40,623 nt of DNA. Origin: an uncultured Eubacterium sp. (GTDB taxonomy: Bacteria; Bacillota; Clostridia; Lachnospirales; Lachnospiraceae). Shown piece after piece: positions 1-7,857 of the stretch (the stretch's first letter is position 1; the number at the start of each line of letters is the position of its first letter). Under the pieces are notes generated by a model. It saw nothing but the letters and a program-made list of their open reading frames with translations. It was not told the origin of the DNA and ran no database searches. The stretch covers positions 1 to 40,623 of the forward strand of contig CAMUML010000039.1 in the NCBI GenBank assembly GCA_947089855.1, given 5' to 3'. A program made the translations under genes and the position numbers.

Positions 1-66
1 TCACTCCTGAATCATGTTCTCACGGAATGCGCAGTTTATGCGCATTCCTGGCCCCTGAATAGTAAC
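1..66. repeat. Partial copy of a terminal-inverted-repeat (MITE-like) element
   Basis: These 66 bases are the reverse complement of 39956-40021 with only 3 mismatches, so this is the end of a second copy of the element described at 39956-40099, in the opposite orientation. It contains the internal hairpin GGAATGCGCA/TGCGCATTCC and ends with the terminus GAATAGTAAC at 57-66. The rest of the copy, and any flanking duplication, lies upstream of the window. No coding capacity is visible. Confidence 0.85.
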
Positions 67-106
67 AATCTTTCTGTAACAGTTATTATAATTGCTTCCC
101 GCCTAC

Positions 107-134
107 TTGTCAAAATCAGATTTTTGTTTATAAT
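107..134 (+). promoter_or_regulatory. Promoter of thrC
   Basis: A sigma-A type promoter is visible: TTGTCA at 107-112 and TATAAT at 129-134 with a 16-bp spacer. It would start transcription near 141, leaving a leader of about 40 bases, too short for a T-box or riboswitch. Confidence 0.7.
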
Positions 135-182
135 AGAAGGCATGTTACGATATTTATGATAAAAGGAAAAGAGGATAGACCA

Positions 183-1673
183 ATGGATATAATGTATACA
201 AGTACCAGGGATTCCCGCGTCAAAGTGACGGCATCCCAGGCAATCTTAAAAGGGCTGTCTGAAGACGGCGGCCTGTTTGTCCCGCAGCAGATCCCTGCGC
301 TTGGCGTTAGCCTGCATGACCTGTCCAGGATGGATTACCGGGAAACGGCCTATACGGTCATGAAGCAGTTTTTGACAGATTTTACGCAACAGGAATTAAA
401 AAACTGCATTGACGCTGCGTATGACAGCAAATTTGATACGGAAGAAATTGTACCGGTAAAAGCAGTGGAAGGCGCTTATTACCTGGAATTGTTCCACGGC
501 CCGACCATTGCGTTCAAAGATATGGCGTTATCTATCCTGCCGCATCTTTTAACGGTTTCTGCTAGGAAAAACCAAGTGGAAAATGAAATTGTTATCTTGA
601 CGGCAACGTCCGGCGATACCGGGAAAGCAGCCCTTGCAGGGTTTGCAGATGTAAAGGGGACAAAAATTATTGTATTTTACCCGAAAAACGGGGTCAGCCC
701 TATCCAGGAAAAACAGATGGTGACGCAGGCAGGTGCGAATACTTTTGTGGCTGGCATTGATGGTAATTTTGACCAGGCCCAGGCGGGCGTTAAAAAAATG
801 TTTTCCGACCCAGGGCTGGAACAGGAATTGGCTGCGGCCGGGTACCAGTTTTCATCCGCCAATTCGATCAACATCGGGCGCCTGGTACCGCAGGTGGCCT
901 ATTACGCTTACGCTTATGGAAAGCTGCTTTGCAATGGGGAAATCCAAGAAGGCGAATGCATAAACGTTACGGTGCCGACCGGCAATTTCGGCAATATCCT
1001 TGCCGCCTATTATGCAAAACAAATGGGGGTTCCAATTGCAAAGCTGATCTGTGCGTCCAATGAAAATAAAGTGCTTTATGATTTTTTTGCGTCTGGGCAA
1101 TACAATAAAAACCGCCCGTTTATTTTGACGTCGTCCCCGTCTATGGATATTTTGGTTTCCAGCAACTTAGAACGCCTAGTTTACCGGATTGCGGGCAATG
1201 ATGCTGCAAAGACCGCAGCGCTGATGGAGGAACTGGCGTCTGGGGGCGTTTATCAGATTTCCGGACCGATGAAGGAGGCCTTGTCAGATTTTTACGGCGG
1301 TTTTGCAGGGGAGCTAGAAACCGCACAGGCTATCCGGGGCTTGTATGAAAAGGCCGGGTATGTAGTCGATACCCATACTGCAGTTGCTGCAAGTGTGTAT
1401 CAAAAATACCGGGAAACAACTGGCGACCATACGAAGACGGTGATCGCATCTACGGCAAGTCCGTTTAAATTTACACGCAGCGTCATGCAGGCCATCTGCC
1501 CATCTTGTACGTTGGAGGATGATTTTGCGTTGGCAGATGAATTAAGCAAGCTTTCCGGTGTGGAAATACCACAGGCAGTGGAGGAGATCCGCCATGCCGA
1601 AACAATACACCATACGGTATGCCGGGCAGAGGAAATGCCGGCTGTTGTTAAAAAGTTTTTAGGTATCGCATAA
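183..1673 (+). CDS. thrC: Threonine synthase
   Basis: Converts O-phosphohomoserine and water to threonine and phosphate, the last step of threonine synthesis, in the cytoplasm with pyridoxal phosphate. The start MDIMYTSTRDSR is chosen over the in-frame ATG at 156 because AAGAGGA at 168-174 sits 8 bases upstream, giving 496 residues, normal for the long threonine synthases. The PLP lysine is K112 in HGPTIAFKDMA; the phosphate-binding TSGDTGKAAL and the later VPTGNFGN are present. It has its own promoter and terminator and appears to be monocistronic: the next gene points the other way. No other threonine gene lies in the window. Family assignment is secure. Confidence 0.95.
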   Translation: MDIMYTSTRDSRVKVTASQAILKGLSEDGGLFVPQQIPALGVSLHDLSRMDYRETAYTVMKQFLTDFTQQELKNCIDAAYDSKFDTEEIVPVKAVEGAYYLELFHGPTIAFKDMALSILPHLLTVSARKNQVENEIVILTATSGDTGKAALAGFADVKGTKIIVFYPKNGVSPIQEKQMVTQAGANTFVAGIDGNFDQAQAGVKKMFSDPGLEQELAAAGYQFSSANSINIGRLVPQVAYYAYAYGKLLCNGEIQEGECINVTVPTGNFGNILAAYYAKQMGVPIAKLICASNENKVLYDFFASGQYNKNRPFILTSSPSMDILVSSNLERLVYRIAGNDAAKTAALMEELASGGVYQISGPMKEALSDFYGGFAGELETAQAIRGLYEKAGYVVDTHTAVAASVYQKYRETTGDHTKTVIASTASPFKFTRSVMQAICPSCTLEDDFALADELSKLSGVEIPQAVEEIRHAETIHHTVCRAEEMPAVVKKFLGIA

Positions 1674-1679
1674 GAAATA

Positions 1680-1713
1680 AAAAATTCCTGACACCCATCT
1701 GTCAGGAATTTTT
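1680..1713. terminator. Bidirectional intrinsic terminator between thrC and the CheX-like gene
   Basis: Perfect hairpin (AATTCCTGACA / TGTCAGGAATT, loop CCCATC) with an A tract on the left and a T tract on the right, so it can end transcription from thrC and from the convergent reverse-strand operon. Confidence 0.85.
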
Positions 1714-1722
1714 ATGTAAAAA

Positions 1723-2610
1723 TTAAAAAGAAAACAAAAAATTAATGGTTCCAAACGGGAATAAAACCGGGAAAATATAGGATACTGCGTCGGAATGCAG
1801 ATCCACAATATCTTCTTCATGCTGCTCTGGCGGGGAGAGCTGCAGCTCAATGGAGTAGTTGTTTGAAATATTAACGGTAAACAGCCCATTGTGGAGGTTC
1901 AAAAAGTCTTCTAAGGATGCCTGTACATATTCATCGAATTCATCAAAGGAATCCATTGCATAACGGGATGCAAACTCAATTGCCATTGCACAAGTCATAT
2001 CAATGGCAGATGTAATGCTGTATTTTCCCTGAATATGCTGTACGACACTAAACTGTGTCGGAAATTCTTTGCAGCGGATTGGGGCTAACGGTGTAAAGTC
2101 CGCACCGATAAAGCGGATCAGGTTATTGAACAGCAGCATCAGATACGATTCAAACAGCGCATTATTTTTTACGTCTTCCAATTTAAAATAATGGCGGATC
2201 AACCGGATAACCTGTTCTTTTTGTTCAATTTCCAAATCCAGGTCGTAAATTTCATGTTCGGATTCATAGTCGATAATCAAATCTTCCAAATCAGAGTTCG
2301 TGATAATGCCATCTTCAATTAATATCTGCCCCAGCAGAAGGTACTGCGGGCTTTGCTCAGATAACAGGCGGTTAACCTGCTCTTCCGTCAAGTAGTGGCG
2401 TTCAATGGCAATTTCACCAAAATGCTTGTCTTCATGCGTCTGCGCAACGACAATATCGTCGATTTCGTTGGCAGTCATTAAATTGTGGTACATTGCCAGC
2501 GTACCAAGCTTGATATGGCTTGTGGATTCTTTGCCGATGGCAGCGACAAGCTGCTCCGGTGTAATGACATTGCGGCCCAATAAAAAATTTCCAAAAAATT
2601 GTGTGTACAT
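1723..2610 (-). CDS. CheX-like chemotaxis phosphatase domain protein
   Basis: 295 residues, ATG start with AAGGGAG just upstream. The first ~125 residues contain two copies of a helical motif of the type LGxxLxxxxxIxxxxL (around 33-60 and 92-115), like the N-terminal modules of type II secretion ATPases and related signalling proteins. Residues ~150-290 resemble the CheX/CheC-type fold: hydrophobic strands, then a helix with E234-D-F-L-N238. CheX phosphatases use an ExxN pair to dephosphorylate CheY-P; here the spacing gives DFLN or EDFLN, so catalysis is uncertain. It lies 18 bases downstream of a receiver-only response regulator, its likely partner. No flagellar or chemotaxis genes are nearby, so the output is unknown. 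Confidence 0.6.
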   Translation of the reverse strand: MYTQFFGNFLLGRNVITPEQLVAAIGKESTSHIKLGTLAMYHNLMTANEIDDIVVAQTHEDKHFGEIAIERHYLTEEQVNRLLSEQSPQYLLLGQILIEDGIITNSDLEDLIIDYESEHEIYDLDLEIEQKEQVIRLIRHYFKLEDVKNNALFESYLMLLFNNLIRFIGADFTPLAPIRCKEFPTQFSVVQHIQGKYSITSAIDMTCAMAIEFASRYAMDSFDEFDEYVQASLEDFLNLHNGLFTVNISNNYSIELQLSPPEQHEEDIVDLHSDAVSYIFPVLFPFGTINFLFSF

Positions 2611-2628
2611 AGTGAATAGTCTCCCTTG

Positions 2629-3003
2629 TCAATGTTCAAAACGTGATTCGATTACCCGCTTAATGTTGTTGGCGGAGAACGGTTTTTGGATAAAATCTTT
2701 TGCCCCAGCTTCAATTGCACTCATTAACTGCTCTTTCGTACCAATGGACGAAGCAATAATAATAAATGCAGATGGATTTAATGCCATAATTTCTTTTGTT
2801 GCAGCAATGCCGTCTTTGACCGGCATTACGATGTCGAGGAATATAATATCCGCCGGTTCTTTTTTATATAGATCAATGACTTCCTGTCCATTTGCTGCTT
2901 CCATGCAGTTGACGCCGCCAAGATCAGATAATATATCCTTTAACTGTTTTCTTGCCAGAATCGAATCATCACCGATTAAAATTTTGGATTCTGATAATAA
3001 CAT
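2629..3003 (-). CDS. CheY-like single-domain response regulator
   Basis: 124 residues forming one receiver domain with no output domain. The acidic pocket D12-D13, phospho-acceptor D57 in IIFLDIVMP, the switch Ser in IIASS (85/86) and K107 in FIQKPF are all present, so it should accept phosphate. AAGGAG precedes the ATG. It is the first gene of a two-gene operon with the CheX-like protein. This suggests a phospho-signalling module with its own phosphatase. The cognate kinase is not in the window. Confidence 0.85.
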   Translation of the reverse strand: MLLSESKILIGDDSILARKQLKDILSDLGGVNCMEAANGQEVIDLYKKEPADIIFLDIVMPVKDGIAATKEIMALNPSAFIIIASSIGTKEQLMSAIEAGAKDFIQKPFSANNIKRVIESRFEH

Positions 3004-3041
3004 AATAATTCACTCCTTTTTCTAAATGCCTTTATGTATAA

Positions 3042-3070
3042 ATTTTACAAGATAAATCCAAAATATGCAA
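3042..3070 (-). promoter_or_regulatory. Promoter of the response regulator operon
   Basis: On the reverse strand TTGCAT (3070-3065) and TAAAAT (3047-3042) are separated by 17 bp, about 40 bases upstream of the response regulator start. It is divergent from the promoter at 3112-3140. Confidence 0.55.
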
Positions 3071-3111
3071 CGAAAAAATTGGAATTATTTATAAAAAAGG
3101 TACAAAATTTG

Positions 3112-3140
3112 TTGCAGCAGGAATAGGAAAGCATTATAAT
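3112..3140 (+). promoter_or_regulatory. Promoter of small membrane protein gene
   Basis: TTGCAG at 3112-3117 and a perfect TATAAT at 3135-3140 with a 17-bp spacer, about 28 bases upstream of the ATG at 3168. Confidence 0.65.
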
Positions 3141-3167
3141 AACAAAAAATGAAGGGGGAAGGCAAAT

Positions 3168-3512
3168 ATGTCATCCAGCAAGGTCATGTCGGTATTCGAT
3201 GTTATTATAATCGTTTTTGGGCTATATGGGATATTTTGTGCCGTGCGTATGAAAAAAAGCGGCGTTGTGTCCGCCTTCCTTTTCTCAGAGGAAGAACTGC
3301 CAAAACTAAAGGATGGGCCAGGGTTTTGCCGGGAAATGTACCGGCCGACAGTTTTGCTTGGCATTGTTTCTTGTTTGTTTGGCATAGCTGACATTATAAA
3401 CCGGTATGTGCTGGGGATGCCCTATATACAAATGGCAGGCGTTGCCTGTTTTTTGGCTGCCTGCGGTTGGTTTGTAAATAAGATGCGTGCAATAAAAGAA
3501 AAACATATATAG
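3168..3512 (+). CDS. Small hypothetical membrane protein
   Basis: 114 residues, ATG preceded by AGGGGGAAGG. Three hydrophobic segments are visible at about 8-26, 62-80 and 87-104, separated by a charged cytoplasmic-type stretch (SEEELPKLKDGPGFCREMYRP). There is no signal peptide, enzyme motif or recognisable domain. The gene has its own promoter and is divergent from the response regulator operon; no functional link can be shown. Real gene likely because of promoter, RBS and membrane pattern; function unknown. Confidence 0.75.
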   Translation: MSSSKVMSVFDVIIIVFGLYGIFCAVRMKKSGVVSAFLFSEEELPKLKDGPGFCREMYRPTVLLGIVSCLFGIADIINRYVLGMPYIQMAGVACFLAACGWFVNKMRAIKEKHI

Positions 3513-3540
3513 CCTGTATTATCGGACCCCATCCAGCCTG

Positions 3541-3560
3541 TGCTGTGCGGCTGCACAGCA
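3541..3560. terminator. Hairpin between convergent genes
   Basis: Perfect 8-bp stem TGCTGTGC/GCACAGCA with a GGCT loop, between the small membrane protein and the convergent citrate synthase gene. There is no clear T tract, so terminator function is only suggested by position. Confidence 0.35.
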
Positions 3561-3591
3561 TCAGAACAATAAGCAGATGGCTTGAAAAATG

Positions 3592-4974
3592 TTATAATTT
3601 CAGTTCACGGATACGTTCTGCCATCGGGATATATTCCCTGCGGCTTGATACGCTCATATAAGCCGGGCGCATGATCTTGCTGTTGTAAGAGATTTCTTCC
3701 AGCCTATGCGCACTCCAGCCGGCAATACGGGCAATTGCAAAAATCGGGGTATACAGTTCCAGTGGAAGCCCGAGCATATGGTATACAAAGCCGCTGTAAA
3801 AATCCACATTTGGGCTGACGCCTTTATAAATCTTGCGTTCTTCGGAAATTACCATTGGCGCAAGCCGTTCCACCATAGAATATAAGGCAAATTCTTCGTT
3901 AAACCCTTTCTCAATGGACAGCCGCTCCACATAAGACCGGAAAATCCGCGCACGTGGGTCAGAAAGCGAATAGACTGCGTGGCCCATACCATAGATCAGC
4001 CCTGCATGGTCAAATGCCTGTTTATTTAAAACAGCTTTTAAGTATTTGCGTACCTCGTCCTCGTCGGTCCAATCTTTTAGGTTTTGTTTTAAATCTTCAA
4101 ACATCTGTACTACTTTGATGTTTGCCCCGCCATGTTTCGGCCCTTTTAAGGAACCGATGGAAGCTGCGATCACAGAATATGTATCCGTCCCGGAAGAGGA
4201 TACCAGATGTGTCGTAAAGGTAGAGTTGTTGCCGCCGCCGTGTTCCATATGCAAAATTAAAGCTATATCCAGCAATTTGGCTTCCAGCGGTGTATATTTG
4301 CTGTCCGGCCGCAGGATATGCAGGATCGTTTCAGCGGTAGACAATTCCGGCAGCGGTTTGTGGATAAATAGGCTGTCGCCGTCATGGTAATGCCTGTATG
4401 CCTGGTACCCGTATACAGAAAGCAGCGGGAACAGGCTAATCAGCTGCATACACTGGCGCAGTACATTTGGTATGGAAATATCGTCGGCCCGCTCGTCATA
4501 AGAGTACAGCGTTAGGACACTGCGTGCTAGCGTATTCATCATATCTTGGCTAGGGGCCTTCATAATAATATCACGGACAAAACTGGTTGGCAGGGAACGG
4601 TAATAAGAAAGCTGTTGGGTAAATTCAGCCAGTTCCTCCTTTGTAGGGAGTTTGCCGAATATCAACAAAAAAGCGCTTTCCTCAAACCCGAAATGGCTGT
4701 CTGGCCCAATCCCGTCAATAAGATCCTTTACATTATAGCCACGGTAAAACAATTCGCCGTCTGCTGGAATGATTTGGTCTCCATCTTTTTTCGTCGCACA
4801 CACTTCGGAAATCTCGGTCAGCCCGACTAAGACGCCCTTGCCGTTAATATCGCGCAAACCGCGTTTTACATCGTATTTGGCATACAGCGCCGGGTCGATT
4901 GCAAAATGCCGGCTGCTTAAATCCGCGAGGTTTTCAAGCTCAGGCGTAATTTTGGAATATTCATTTTCTTTCAT
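3592..4974 (-). CDS. gltA: Citrate synthase
   Basis: Condenses oxaloacetate with acetyl-CoA to citrate. 460 residues, ATG start with AGGAGG 8 bases upstream. The catalytic set is visible: H245 in EHGGGNNST, H281 in GPKHGGAN, H332 in GMGHAVY and D391 in PNVDFYSG, so it is a true Si-type citrate synthase and not a Re-type enzyme. GPKHGG replaces the commoner GPLHGG. The N-terminal ~70 residues are longer than in Bacillus enzymes, as in many clostridial sequences. No aconitase or isocitrate dehydrogenase is adjacent; it stands alone on the reverse strand, probably feeding glutamate synthesis in a partial TCA pathway. Confidence 0.93.
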   Translation of the reverse strand: MKENEYSKITPELENLADLSSRHFAIDPALYAKYDVKRGLRDINGKGVLVGLTEISEVCATKKDGDQIIPADGELFYRGYNVKDLIDGIGPDSHFGFEESAFLLIFGKLPTKEELAEFTQQLSYYRSLPTSFVRDIIMKAPSQDMMNTLARSVLTLYSYDERADDISIPNVLRQCMQLISLFPLLSVYGYQAYRHYHDGDSLFIHKPLPELSTAETILHILRPDSKYTPLEAKLLDIALILHMEHGGGNNSTFTTHLVSSSGTDTYSVIAASIGSLKGPKHGGANIKVVQMFEDLKQNLKDWTDEDEVRKYLKAVLNKQAFDHAGLIYGMGHAVYSLSDPRARIFRSYVERLSIEKGFNEEFALYSMVERLAPMVISEERKIYKGVSPNVDFYSGFVYHMLGLPLELYTPIFAIARIAGWSAHRLEEISYNSKIMRPAYMSVSSRREYIPMAERIRELKL

Positions 4975-5121
4975 TCATCATACCTCCTGTCTGCTCACAT
5001 AGTAACATAGTATAAAACACGAACACAAGAAAAATTCAAAATTTATAAAAAATTAATGATTCTACGGGATAGATTTTTTTACCAAAATGTATTAAAATTT
5101 AGGGAAAGCGGAGGTATTTGC

Positions 5122-5526
5122 ATGGAGTACAACATACCGGATTTAGTGAAAAAAGCATTGGAAGCAAAGCAGTATGCCTATGTGCCATATTCCGGCTTCG
5201 CAGTTGGGGCCGCACTATTATGTATGGATGGAGAAGTGGTTATGGGCTGTAATATTGAAAATGCTGCTTATTCGCCAACAAACTGTGCGGAACGCACCGC
5301 AGTGTTTAAAGCAGTTTCCGAAGGCAGGCGGGGGTTCCTTGCGATTGCTGTAGCAGGGGACAACAATAAGTACCTAGCCCCATGCGGGGTATGCAGGCAG
5401 GTGCTTTTGGAATTTTGCAGCCCGGATGAGTTTGACGTTATTTTCGTAAAAAGTGAAACCGAATACAAAGTGGTAAAGCTGGGCAGCCTGCTGCCCTTTG
5501 CGTTTTCCAGCGCGGATCTGCAGTGA
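5122..5526 (+). CDS. cdd: Cytidine deaminase
   Basis: Deaminates cytidine and deoxycytidine to the uridines in pyrimidine salvage. The chosen ATG follows GGAGG by 8 bases and gives 134 residues, the usual length of the small tetrameric enzyme; the upstream in-frame ATG at 5056 would add 22 residues without family support. Zinc/active-site signatures are present: NCAERTAV (zinc Cys and catalytic Glu) and PCGVCRQV (two zinc Cys). FAVGAAL and NIENAAYSPTNCAER are typical substrate-binding parts. Monocistronic by appearance; followed directly by the pckA promoter. Confidence 0.93.
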   Translation: MEYNIPDLVKKALEAKQYAYVPYSGFAVGAALLCMDGEVVMGCNIENAAYSPTNCAERTAVFKAVSEGRRGFLAIAVAGDNNKYLAPCGVCRQVLLEFCSPDEFDVIFVKSETEYKVVKLGSLLPFAFSSADLQ

Positions 5527-5545
5527 AAAATTTTACTAAAAAAGA

Positions 5546-5573
5546 TTGACAAAAAGATAACATAGTGTATAGT
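5546..5573 (+). promoter_or_regulatory. Promoter of pckA
   Basis: Consensus TTGACA (5546-5551) and TATAGT (5568-5573), 16-bp spacer. The leader from about 5580 contains a small hairpin (TTTCCC/GGGGAAA, 5589-5608) just ahead of the AAGGAGG ribosome binding site. No catabolite-control box was identified with confidence. Confidence 0.75.
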
Positions 5574-5650
5574 TTAAGATAGTATTATTTCCCATTTCAA
5601 CGGGGAAAATAAATCATATCATAAAATTTCAAATAAGGAGGAAACTATCC

Positions 5651-7357
5651 ATGTCAACAAAAGCTCTGTATCCAAGAACTGAAATAGGGCCGAATAAACC
5701 TGGCTTTCCAAAAGCTGGTTCCCCAGTTACCAATACGCGTGCCATTATTGAAGCGCCATTTTATGGCAACAATGTTGTAAAGGTAAATACACTGCGGGAA
5801 GCTTATGAGCTGGCTAAAAATTCCCCTGGTACAGTTGTAACGGATATGCCGGTTTATAAGGCAGAAGACATTGGCCTGGAACCAGAATCCAAAGTGCTGT
5901 TATTTAATGACGGCTCTATTACCGGACGTTATGCAGCAGCAAGGAGGATTACCGGCAAAGAAGGCACAGACTGTGCAAAATTGGACAAGATCCTTATGGA
6001 TGCGGTCTATGATACACGCTGGAGGACCATGTACCATGCACAGGTCTATATTGGCCTTGACCCGGAATTTATGGTAAAAGCGCACTTGCTGATCCCAGAA
6101 GGCGAAGAAAATATCCTGTATAACTGGATGTTAAACTTCCAGTATATGAGCGATACCTATACAAAGATGTACAGCCAGTCCCAGCCAATCGGCAACGGCA
6201 CAGAACCGGACGTATTTATTTTCTCTGACCCACAGTGGACAGGCACAGACCAGACGGATGTCTGCGACGGAAAATGCTTATGCTACTTTAATACAGAGAC
6301 AAACTGTGCGGCAATCCTTGGCATGCGCTATTTTGGCGAACACAAGAAAGGTACGCTGACGCTTGCATGGGCAATTGCAAACAGGAACGGCTACGCATCC
6401 TGCCACGGCGGCCAAAAAGAATATACGCTGGAAGACGGCTCAAAATACGTTGCAGCGGTATTTGGCTTGTCAGGCTCTGGAAAATCTACGCTGACCCATG
6501 CAAAACATGGCGGCAAATATCCTTCCATTAAAGTGCTTCATGACGATGCATTCGTTATTAATACCGATACCTGTGCATCCATTGCATTGGAGCCGACCTA
6601 TTTTGACAAGACAGCAGATTACCCGACTGCCTGCGAAGACAACAAGTTCCTGCTGACCGCACAGAACTGTTCCGCAACCTTGGATGAAGACGGCAAGATC
6701 GTATTGGTAACAGAAGACATCCGCAATGGCAATGGCCGTGCAATTAAATCCAAATTGTGGTCGCCAAACCGTGTGGACAAGATTGAAAGCCCGGTAAATG
6801 CTATTTTCTGGATTATGAAAGACCAGACGCTGCCGCCAGTAGTAAAATTAAAAGGCGCATCTTTAGCATCCGTTATGGGTGCGACACTTGCAACCAAGCG
6901 TTCCACAGCAGAACGCCTTGCTCCTGGCGTTGACCCGAATGCCCTTGTTATTGAACCGTATGCAAACCCATTTAGGACATATCCGTTGGTAAATGACTAC
7001 GAGAAATTTAAAAAGCTCGTTGCTGAAAAGAATGTAGACTGCTATATTATCAATACAGGCGATTTTATGGGCAAGAAAGTACAGCCGAAAGATACGCTTG
7101 GCATTCTGGAAGCGATTGTTGAAAAGAAGGCAGACTTCAAACCTTGGGGTCCGTTTACGGATATTGAAATCTTTGAATGGGAAGGCTTTGTACCGGATCT
7201 GAATGATAAAGATTATGTTGCCCAGATGAGGGCACGTATGACAGACCGCTTGAACAATGTGAAAGAACTGGATACAAAAGAAGGCGGCTTTAACAAGCTT
7301 CCGGCAGATGCAGCGGATGCGATTCAAAAAGTCGTAGACCAGGCAAATACGTTGTAA
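5651..7357 (+). CDS. pckA: Phosphoenolpyruvate carboxykinase (ATP)
   Basis: Interconverts oxaloacetate + ATP and PEP + CO2 + ADP. In gut anaerobes it often runs in the CO2-fixing direction; that is inference here. 568 residues, ATG after AAGGAGG. The ATP-type P-loop GLSGSGKSTL (K278) and the kinase-2 stretch HDDAFVIN are present, together with metal-site residues around FGLSGSGKST and NGNGRAIKS. It is slightly longer than the ~530-540 residues usual for the family because of a longer N-terminus and C-terminal tail. Single gene with its own consensus promoter and a strong terminator. Confidence 0.95.
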   Translation: MSTKALYPRTEIGPNKPGFPKAGSPVTNTRAIIEAPFYGNNVVKVNTLREAYELAKNSPGTVVTDMPVYKAEDIGLEPESKVLLFNDGSITGRYAAARRITGKEGTDCAKLDKILMDAVYDTRWRTMYHAQVYIGLDPEFMVKAHLLIPEGEENILYNWMLNFQYMSDTYTKMYSQSQPIGNGTEPDVFIFSDPQWTGTDQTDVCDGKCLCYFNTETNCAAILGMRYFGEHKKGTLTLAWAIANRNGYASCHGGQKEYTLEDGSKYVAAVFGLSGSGKSTLTHAKHGGKYPSIKVLHDDAFVINTDTCASIALEPTYFDKTADYPTACEDNKFLLTAQNCSATLDEDGKIVLVTEDIRNGNGRAIKSKLWSPNRVDKIESPVNAIFWIMKDQTLPPVVKLKGASLASVMGATLATKRSTAERLAPGVDPNALVIEPYANPFRTYPLVNDYEKFKKLVAEKNVDCYIINTGDFMGKKVQPKDTLGILEAIVEKKADFKPWGPFTDIEIFEWEGFVPDLNDKDYVAQMRARMTDRLNNVKELDTKEGGFNKLPADAADAIQKVVDQANTL

Positions 7358-7390
7358 TTTTTACTGTATAAAAGCAAAACGATAAAAAGA

Positions 7391-7430
7391 AGCCCGCTTT
7401 AAGATTGAAAAATCTTAGAGCGGGCTTTTG
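7391..7430 (+). terminator. Intrinsic terminator of pckA
   Basis: 16-bp stem (left arm 7391-7406 starting AGCCCGCT, right arm 7411-7426 ending AGCGGGCT, one G-U pair), GAAA loop, then TTTT. Confidence 0.9.
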
Positions 7431-7628
7431 GTTGGAAATAGATAGGGCGTTGCATGATTATGAATTTTTTGAAATATTTAAAGTAATTTTAAAAAGGCTT
7501 TACAATCGGATAAAAATAGGTTAGAATAATTTTTGTGAAGTTCACGTGAAGTTCATGTGAAATTCTAATACAGAAAATATAGCCAGCAAAAATACCATAA
7601 AATACATTGCTGTGTATATAAATAATTG

Positions 7629-7657
7629 TTGCAATACTGCACATAGTAGAGTATAAT
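7629..7657 (+). promoter_or_regulatory. Promoter of the 6S RNA transcript
   Basis: TTGCAA (7629-7634), 17-bp spacer, perfect TATAAT (7652-7657). The predicted start near 7664-7668 coincides with the first base of the closing stem of the putative 6S RNA. Bases 7431-7628 upstream are AT-rich with a direct repeat GAAGTTCACGTGAAGTTCATGTGA-like stretch at 7535-7560 and no gene. Confidence 0.75.
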
Positions 7658-7665
7658 CAATTTTA

Positions 7666-7857
7666 ATAAAAGTACTTACCTGGGGTGTGCGATAACCTGC
7701 TATTTTGAACCTACATTTTCTTTTATGGGATTCCAAAATTTTGAGGTAGATGCCAGGCCATCATTATGCAGTGGAAGGCAGAAGCTTCATTGAGGTTACC
7801 CACCTAGCTTTGCTAGGAGTCAAAATTGTGGGACCGGCACTTTGGGGGTACTTTTAC
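7666..7857 (+). ncRNA. ssrS: Probable 6S RNA
   Basis: About 190 nt, the usual size of 6S RNA, which binds the sigma-A RNA polymerase holoenzyme by mimicking an open promoter. The ends pair perfectly: AAAAGUAC (7668-7675) with GUACUUUU (7848-7855). The 5' motif CCTGGGGTGTGCG resembles the conserved Firmicute 6S 5' sequence, and a stable inner hairpin CCTAGC-TTT-GCTAGG lies at 7803-7817. The promoter sits exactly where the closing stem requires. No ORF fits. Identity comes from remembered family features, not a covariance search. No terminator follows the stem, so the primary transcript probably continues downstream and is processed. Confidence 0.7.

Noticed and set aside
107-182. T-box or threonine-responsive leader for thrC
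   Set aside because: The predicted leader is only about 40 bases and contains no specifier-loop or antiterminator structure.
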